From Rikenellaceae bacterium (lineage in GTDB: Bacteria > Bacteroidota > Bacteroidia > Bacteroidales > UBA932): a stretch of DNA of 10,793 bases. The notes under the pieces are model-generated. The model saw only the letters and a list, made by a program, of their open reading frames with translations, made no database searches and was not told the origin of the DNA. This document shows positions 7,573-10,793 of the stretch, piece after piece. Both the position numbers and the translations under genes were made by a program. Location: NCBI GenBank assembly GCA_900769145.1, contig CAAGFN010000208.1, forward strand, positions 1 to 10,793. The letters run 5' to 3'. The first letter of the stretch is position 1, and each line of letters starts with the position of its first letter.

Positions 7573-7580
7573 TATATTTG
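7573..7580 (+). promoter_or_regulatory. Bacteroidota -7 promoter element for the yaaA-polymerase operon
   Basis: TATATTTG, exact TAnnTTTG, 41 bp before ATG 7622. At the expected -33 position only TTTT/TTTC (7548-7552) is found, so the upstream box is weak. An implied leader of about 35 bases precedes the start. Confidence 0.6.
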
Positions 7581-7621
7581 TCCCCGCAGAAAAATTGAGG
7601 AAGTTTACAAATATACGGATT

Positions 7622-8419
7622 ATGCAGATTATTTTAGCCAGTGCCAAGATAATGAGGGAGTTTTCGCCGGTTCAGGACATTGCAGCGAGAAAACCGGCCT
7701 TCATTGACATTTCCATGCGTATTGCCTCGGAGATGAGCAGGATGACATCGGGTGAGATTGCCGGGCTTTTCCGATGCAGTGACGCAATCGGAGAGCTGAA
7801 CCGGAGGCGTTTCAATGTTTTCGGGACGGATGAGGCAGAGGTAATGCCTGCGGTTATGGCTTATTACGGCCAGGCCTACAAGCATTTGAAGGCAGATACA
7901 TTGAGCCGGGAAGAACTGGAGTGGGCTGACTCGCATCTCTGGATTTCCTCTTGTCTTTACGGCCTCCTCAGGCCTTTTGACGGGATTTCCCAATACCGGA
8001 TGGAGAGCAATCTGGCATTGAAGGCTACAGGCGGCCGGAGGATTACTGATTTCTGGAGACCAATGCTTACTGATATGCTGATTGACAGCGTGAAGGCTGA
8101 TGACGGGGTGCTGGTGTATCTGGATACGGAAGAGTTCCGGACTCTTTTCGACTGGAAGAAGGTGGTTTCGGAGATAAGGGTCATTGAGCCCGCTTTCCAC
8201 GTGATGAAGAATGGGAAGCTGGTGACCCCGTCAGTGTGGGCCAAGACTTGCCGCGGCGCTATGTCCAGGTTTCTTGTCCGGGAGAATACCCTGCGCTTGC
8301 AGCCTTCTCTTGGGCAGGCAGGGGGTTCTGCATTGATTCAGGCTTTCTGCTATGAGGGCTTTGCGTTTTCCGGCTGCCTGGGCGGGAATGAGGATTTCCC
8401 GCAATTTGTCCGTCCTTGA
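7622..8419 (+). CDS. yaaA: YaaA (UPF0246) peroxide-stress protein (265 aa)
   Basis: YaaA proteins lower free intracellular iron during hydrogen-peroxide stress and so limit Fenton damage to DNA and protein (known in E. coli); they also bind DNA. Family marks seen: N-terminal MQIILASAKIM (family LIxxSPAK), YYGQAYKHL (81-89), the highly conserved LYGLLRPFDGISQYRME (112-128), DFWRP (143-147), YLDTEEFRTLFDW (166-178), where the family has NLAS-EYF, and the C-terminal AFCYEGFAFS (241-250). The length is close to the usual 255-260. ATG 7622 was chosen because it begins the conserved strand; a TTG at 7595 in frame would add nine residues after the promoter and is less likely. The polymerase gene follows with a gap of 5 bp, so the two are almost certainly one transcript. 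The conserved Pro of the SPAK segment is replaced (SAK here). Confidence 0.9.
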   Translation: MQIILASAKIMREFSPVQDIAARKPAFIDISMRIASEMSRMTSGEIAGLFRCSDAIGELNRRRFNVFGTDEAEVMPAVMAYYGQAYKHLKADTLSREELEWADSHLWISSCLYGLLRPFDGISQYRMESNLALKATGGRRITDFWRPMLTDMLIDSVKADDGVLVYLDTEEFRTLFDWKKVVSEIRVIEPAFHVMKNGKLVTPSVWAKTCRGAMSRFLVRENTLRLQPSLGQAGGSALIQAFCYEGFAFSGCLGGNEDFPQFVRP

Positions 8420-8424
8420 ACTGC

Positions 8425-9588
8425 ATGGCAATGCGGCGTGTCATTTTTCATATTGACGTTAATTCAGCCTTTCTCAGCTGGACTGCTGTAAAGCTTCTGG
8501 AGGAGGGTGACGAGGATATCCGCCTTGTCCCGTCCGTGGTGTCGGGGGACCCTTCCGACCGCAGAAGCATTGTCACTGCTGCTTCCATTCCGGCCAAGAA
8601 AATGGGCATAAAGACGGCCCAGCCGGTGACTATGGCACTGCGTACCTGCCCGGGCCTGAGGATTGTACGCGGAGACTGGGCCTGGTACAAGAAATGCTCG
8701 GAAGCGTTTATGGATATCTGCAGGAGTTATTCACCCGTCCTTGAGAAGTTCTCCATTGATGAATGCTTCATTGACATGAGCCTACGTCTTTACGGGAAGG
8801 ACCCTGTGGCTGAAGCCATTGCCCTGAAAGACCGGATACATTCCGAATTGGGCTTCACTGTCAATGTGGGTGTCGGTTCCAACAAGCTGCTTGCGAAGAT
8901 GGCTTCGGATTTTGAAAAGCCGGACAAGGTCCATACGCTCTGGAAGGAAGAGGTGAGGGAGAAGATGTGGCCCCTGGATGTCGGAGACCTTCTCTGGGTA
9001 GGCAGAAAGACCGCGATGCGTCTCAACTCGTACGGAATCAGGACAATAGGACAACTCGCCGCAACCAAGCCCGAACTGCTTTCGAGGATAGTGGGGAAGA
9101 AGTTCGCTTACCAGATGTGCGACAATGCCAACGGACGTGACGATTCCCCGGTGGAGACAGATGTTCAGGAGGCCAAGAGCATAAGTGCGGAGAGGACGTT
9201 CGAAAAGGATATCGACGATCCGGCAGAACTCGACAAGGCTCTCTTCAATGTGGCCTGCATCGTGGCCCACCGTCTCCGGAAGGCCGGTTTCCAGGCTTCT
9301 TGCGTGTCAATGTTCATAAAGTACAAGGACTTTTCCGTAGCCCAGAAGCAGAGCCATACATTCCGGCCTACGGATGTCACGGCTGAGATTCTCAATCTGG
9401 TGCGTGCCCTGCTTTCCCAAGTCTGGGATGGCACTTCGCCTATCCGCCAGGTGGGCATAGGCTTGTCCGGATTCACTCGGGAAGATATAGTGCAGATGTC
9501 GCTTTTCGAGGATCCCAAAATGGAGTTTTACCGCCAATGGGATATGAAATATGACGAGAGGATGAACGAATCAGAGGATGTTCATTGA
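8425..9588 (+). CDS. dinB: Y-family DNA polymerase, DinB/Pol IV-like (387 aa)
   Basis: Translesion polymerase that copies past damaged bases. IFHIDVNSAFLSW (7-19) is motif I with catalytic Asp11 and the steric-gate Phe16; it reads DVNSAF where E. coli Pol IV has DMDCFF. FSIDECFIDMS (109-119) supplies Asp112 and Glu113. VNVGVGSNKLLAKMASDFEKPD (146-167, key part GVGSNKLLAKMASD) is the palm/thumb junction, and GRKTAMRLNSYGIRTIGQLA (193-212) the thumb helix-hairpin-helix. The little-finger domain follows from about 248. QMSLF (357-361) near the C-terminus is a textbook beta-clamp-binding peptide, so the enzyme should work at the replication fork. A second ATG at 8431 gives a product two residues shorter and is equally possible; an in-frame TTG at 8416 overlaps the yaaA stop. 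No SOS-type operator or separate promoter is evident, so expression should follow yaaA. Its 3' end overlaps yicC by 18 bp. Confidence 0.92.
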   Translation: MAMRRVIFHIDVNSAFLSWTAVKLLEEGDEDIRLVPSVVSGDPSDRRSIVTAASIPAKKMGIKTAQPVTMALRTCPGLRIVRGDWAWYKKCSEAFMDICRSYSPVLEKFSIDECFIDMSLRLYGKDPVAEAIALKDRIHSELGFTVNVGVGSNKLLAKMASDFEKPDKVHTLWKEEVREKMWPLDVGDLLWVGRKTAMRLNSYGIRTIGQLAATKPELLSRIVGKKFAYQMCDNANGRDDSPVETDVQEAKSISAERTFEKDIDDPAELDKALFNVACIVAHRLRKAGFQASCVSMFIKYKDFSVAQKQSHTFRPTDVTAEILNLVRALLSQVWDGTSPIRQVGIGLSGFTREDIVQMSLFEDPKMEFYRQWDMKYDERMNESEDVH

Positions 9589-10446
9589 CTGCTCGCGGAC
9601 CTTTTCCAACTCGTCCTTCATCCTTACTACAAGCTGCTGTATGCCGGGATGGTTGGCTTTGGAGCCGGTGGTGTTGATTTCCCTTCCCATCTCCTGGATG
9701 ATGAAGCCCAGCTTTTTGCCCGGATATTCCTCATTGTCAATCGTGTCGCGGAAATATTTGCAATGCTGGCGGAGACGGACTTTCTCCTCATTGATGTCGA
9801 ATTTCTCAAGGTAGTAGATCATTTCTTCCTCGAAGCGGCTCTGGTCAGGTTTGAGGGAGAGCTCCTCGATTGCTTTGCCGATTTTGGCGCGGATGGCCGC
9901 AATTCTCTCGGGGTCAAATTTTTCCACCTCTTCTTCGAGGTCCAGGATGTTCTGGACCCTGCCTGTTACATCTTTGTAAAGGGCGGCACCCTCGCGTTCC
10001 CTGTATTCTTCCGTGCGCGCCAGGGCAGTGTCAATGGCTTCCTCGACAGCACCCCAGTTCTCTTCTGTTATGATGTCCTGCCTGCCGGTGTCTATGATGT
10101 CGGGGAATCTGAGAATGGTGTTCATGTACAGGGCGGAATCGGAACTTATTCCGAGACTTCTGCCTATTTCCGCTATCTGCATGAAATATTCCCTGGCGAG
10201 TTCCGCATTGATTTTCCTTGCAGACCCTACCGCATTGGCTTCGAATGTGAGATAGAAGTCAATGGTGCCACGGTGCAGCTTTTCGGCAAGTTTCTGCCTT
10301 ATTATCAATTCTTTATCCTTTGGAAGAAGCGGTGTCTTGATGTTGACGTCAGCTGTCTTTCCGTTCAATGTCCTTATTTCAACGGTCAGTTTTCCGTTGC
10401 CCAGGGAGGCTTCAGCCTTCCCGTAACCTGTCATGGATTTTATCAT
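9571..10446 (-). CDS. yicC: YicC family endoribonuclease / RNase adaptor (291 aa)
   Basis: YicC proteins are metal-dependent endoribonucleases or RNA-decay factors (shown for E. coli and related proteins). The N-terminal domain (YicC_N) starts MIKSMTGYGKAE, with VEIRTLNGK (22-30), where most relatives have SVNHR or SLNHR, and the LHRGTIDFYL (57-66) strand. The C-terminal DUF1732 domain is very well kept: FEEEMIYYLEKFDINEE (205-221), RLRQH (224-228), GKKLGFIIQEMGREINTTGSKA (243-264, key part KLGFIIQEMGREINTTGSKA) and EKVREQSMNI (281-290). A Glu-rich helix lies at about 145-180. The length of 291 is normal. No Shine-Dalgarno or good promoter was found; a perfect palindrome lies 22-40 bp before the start. 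The gene is not followed by gmk, which often accompanies yicC; instead it converges on the polymerase gene. Confidence 0.95.
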   Translation of the reverse strand: MIKSMTGYGKAEASLGNGKLTVEIRTLNGKTADVNIKTPLLPKDKELIIRQKLAEKLHRGTIDFYLTFEANAVGSARKINAELAREYFMQIAEIGRSLGISSDSALYMNTILRFPDIIDTGRQDIITEENWGAVEEAIDTALARTEEYREREGAALYKDVTGRVQNILDLEEEVEKFDPERIAAIRAKIGKAIEELSLKPDQSRFEEEMIYYLEKFDINEEKVRLRQHCKYFRDTIDNEEYPGKKLGFIIQEMGREINTTGSKANHPGIQQLVVRMKDELEKVREQSMNIL

Positions 10447-10587
10447 TGCAAGTATTCGTGTTATTCAAGTTCCGCACTGCGGAACTCAAGTCTTGTTAGG
10501 GTTGCGAATTTAATGATTTTTATTCAAACTTCGCTACATTTCCGGGAGTGTGTGGCGGAAGTGCAGTCTACCCGGCCGGCCATATAC
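10447..10587. other. Intergenic region between yicC and the tRNA terminator
   Basis: These 141 bp hold no credible gene. Besides the palindrome, the half-site TTCCG recurs at 10540-10544 and CGGAA at 10556-10560 as a spaced inverted pair. A yicC promoter is expected here, but no TAnnTTTG with a proper -33 box was found; the nearest candidate, TAAATTCG on the minus strand, has one mismatch and lacks a well-spaced TTTG. Confidence 0.4.
10468..10486. promoter_or_regulatory. Perfect 19-bp palindrome upstream of yicC
   Basis: AGTTCCGCACTGCGGAACT consists of two exact 9-base arms around one central base. In RNA it would form an 8-bp stem with a 3-base loop, 21 bases before the yicC start; in DNA it could be a dimer-binding operator. 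It lacks a U-tract on either strand, so it is not an intrinsic terminator. Function unknown. Confidence 0.5.
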
Positions 10588-10612
10588 AAAAACAGAGGCC
10601 GTGAAGCCTCTG
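10588..10612 (-). terminator. Intrinsic terminator of the tRNA-Thr gene
   Basis: On the minus strand CAGAGGC, a six-base loop TTCACG, then GCCTCTG, followed directly by five T residues. The 7-bp GC-rich stem starts 5 bases after the tRNA end, a standard rho-independent terminator that should separate the tRNA from yicC. Confidence 0.85.
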
Positions 10613-10617
10613 CATTG

Positions 10618-10690
10618 AGCCACTCAAGGGGCTCGAACCCTCGACCTGCTCATTACGAATGAGCTGCTCTACCGACTGAGCTAAAGTGGC
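10618..10690 (-). tRNA. tRNA-Thr, anticodon CGT
   Basis: A full 73-base cloverleaf reads on the minus strand. The acceptor stem GCCACTT pairs with GAGTGGC (last pair T-G). The D arm is GCTC/GAGC with AGTCGGTA in the loop. The anticodon stem GCTCA/TGAGC encloses TTCGTAA, giving anticodon CGT, which reads ACG (Thr). A five-base variable loop (AGGTC) is followed by the T arm GAGGG/CCCTT with loop TTCGAGC. The discriminator base is T, and CCA is not encoded (CAA follows), so the end must be added enzymatically. It has its own promoter and terminator. Confidence 0.96.
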
Positions 10691-10731
10691 TTTGAGGAGC
10701 AAGTTTCCCTTGCCCGTTATTTTCAAGACTA

Positions 10732-10739
10732 CAAATATA
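10732..10739 (-). promoter_or_regulatory. Bacteroidota -7 promoter element for tRNA-Thr
   Basis: TATATTTG on the minus strand (exact TAnnTTTG), 41 bp upstream of the mature tRNA 5' end. A TTAG at 10764-10761 lies 21 bp further upstream and is a weak -33 candidate. The AT-rich stretch beyond, to the right edge, shows no gene. Confidence 0.65.
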
Positions 10740-10793
10740 GTTACTTTTTTTGATAAGTCCCTAATTTTTTCGGAAATTTGCAATCTAATCGGA

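Noticed and set aside
7634..8200. 188-codon minus-strand frame opposite yaaA
   Set aside because: No family resemblance and fully inside a well-supported gene on the other strand.
10468..10486. Palindrome as an intrinsic terminator
   Set aside because: No run of T follows on either strand, and no gene ends just upstream without its own terminator.
9649..10662. 337-codon open frame on the plus strand, longer than yicC itself
   Set aside because: It lies antisense to yicC and runs into the tRNA; its protein has no recognisable family, whereas YicC matches its family end to end.
10568..10783. 71-codon frame on the minus strand covering the tRNA
   Set aside because: Its core (LAQSVEQLIRNEQVEGSSPLSG-like) is the well-known false protein obtained by translating through a tRNA gene.
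1..10793. CRISPR, transposon, phage or toxin-antitoxin content
   Set aside because: No regularly spaced repeats, terminal inverted repeats, transposase or integrase motifs, or paired small genes were seen; the tRNA shows no nearby integrase or attachment duplication.

Overview
The window reads as ordinary chromosomal DNA from a member of the Bacteroidota, most likely the order Bacteroidales. The evidence is a set of promoters with the Bacteroidota -7 element TAnnTTTG (TATATTTG occurs four times just upstream of genes), mostly weak Shine-Dalgarno sites, and proteins that resemble Bacteroidales families (a PF12831 lipoprotein flavoenzyme and an aminotransferase close to the Bacteroides form). 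The DNA is moderately GC-rich, which would suit a Rikenellaceae-like or uncultured gut lineage rather than a low-GC Bacteroides. That placement is inference only.

Layout: (1) Positions 1-659, minus strand: the N-terminal 220 residues of a secreted, probably outer-membrane protein that runs off the left edge. (2) Positions 734-6226, plus strand: two GT4-type glycosyltransferases, a Wzx-like polysaccharide flippase and an exported lipoprotein flavoenzyme. The first three make a small surface-glycan assembly and export unit; the flavoenzyme sits directly behind the flippase. (3) Positions 6208-7491, minus strand: a PLP-dependent class I/II aminotransferase, convergent with the flavoenzyme and overlapping it by 19 bp. 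(4) Positions 7622-9588, plus strand: yaaA (peroxide stress) followed almost without a gap by a Y-family DNA polymerase, forming a two-gene oxidative-damage and lesion-bypass operon. (5) Positions 9571-10446, minus strand: yicC, overlapping the polymerase tail by 18 bp. (6) Positions 10588-10739, minus strand: promoter, tRNA-Thr(CGT) and intrinsic terminator.

No CRISPR array, insertion sequence, phage gene or toxin-antitoxin pair was seen, and I did not find a convincing undescribed system. The points most worth a second look are an insertion of about 30 residues in the aminotransferase, two GT4 enzymes that both depart from the EX7E motif, the exported flavoenzyme with a cysteine cluster behind a flippase, the yaaA-polymerase pairing with an unusual DVNSAF-type polymerase, the two overlapping convergent gene pairs, and a perfect 19-bp palindrome upstream of yicC.
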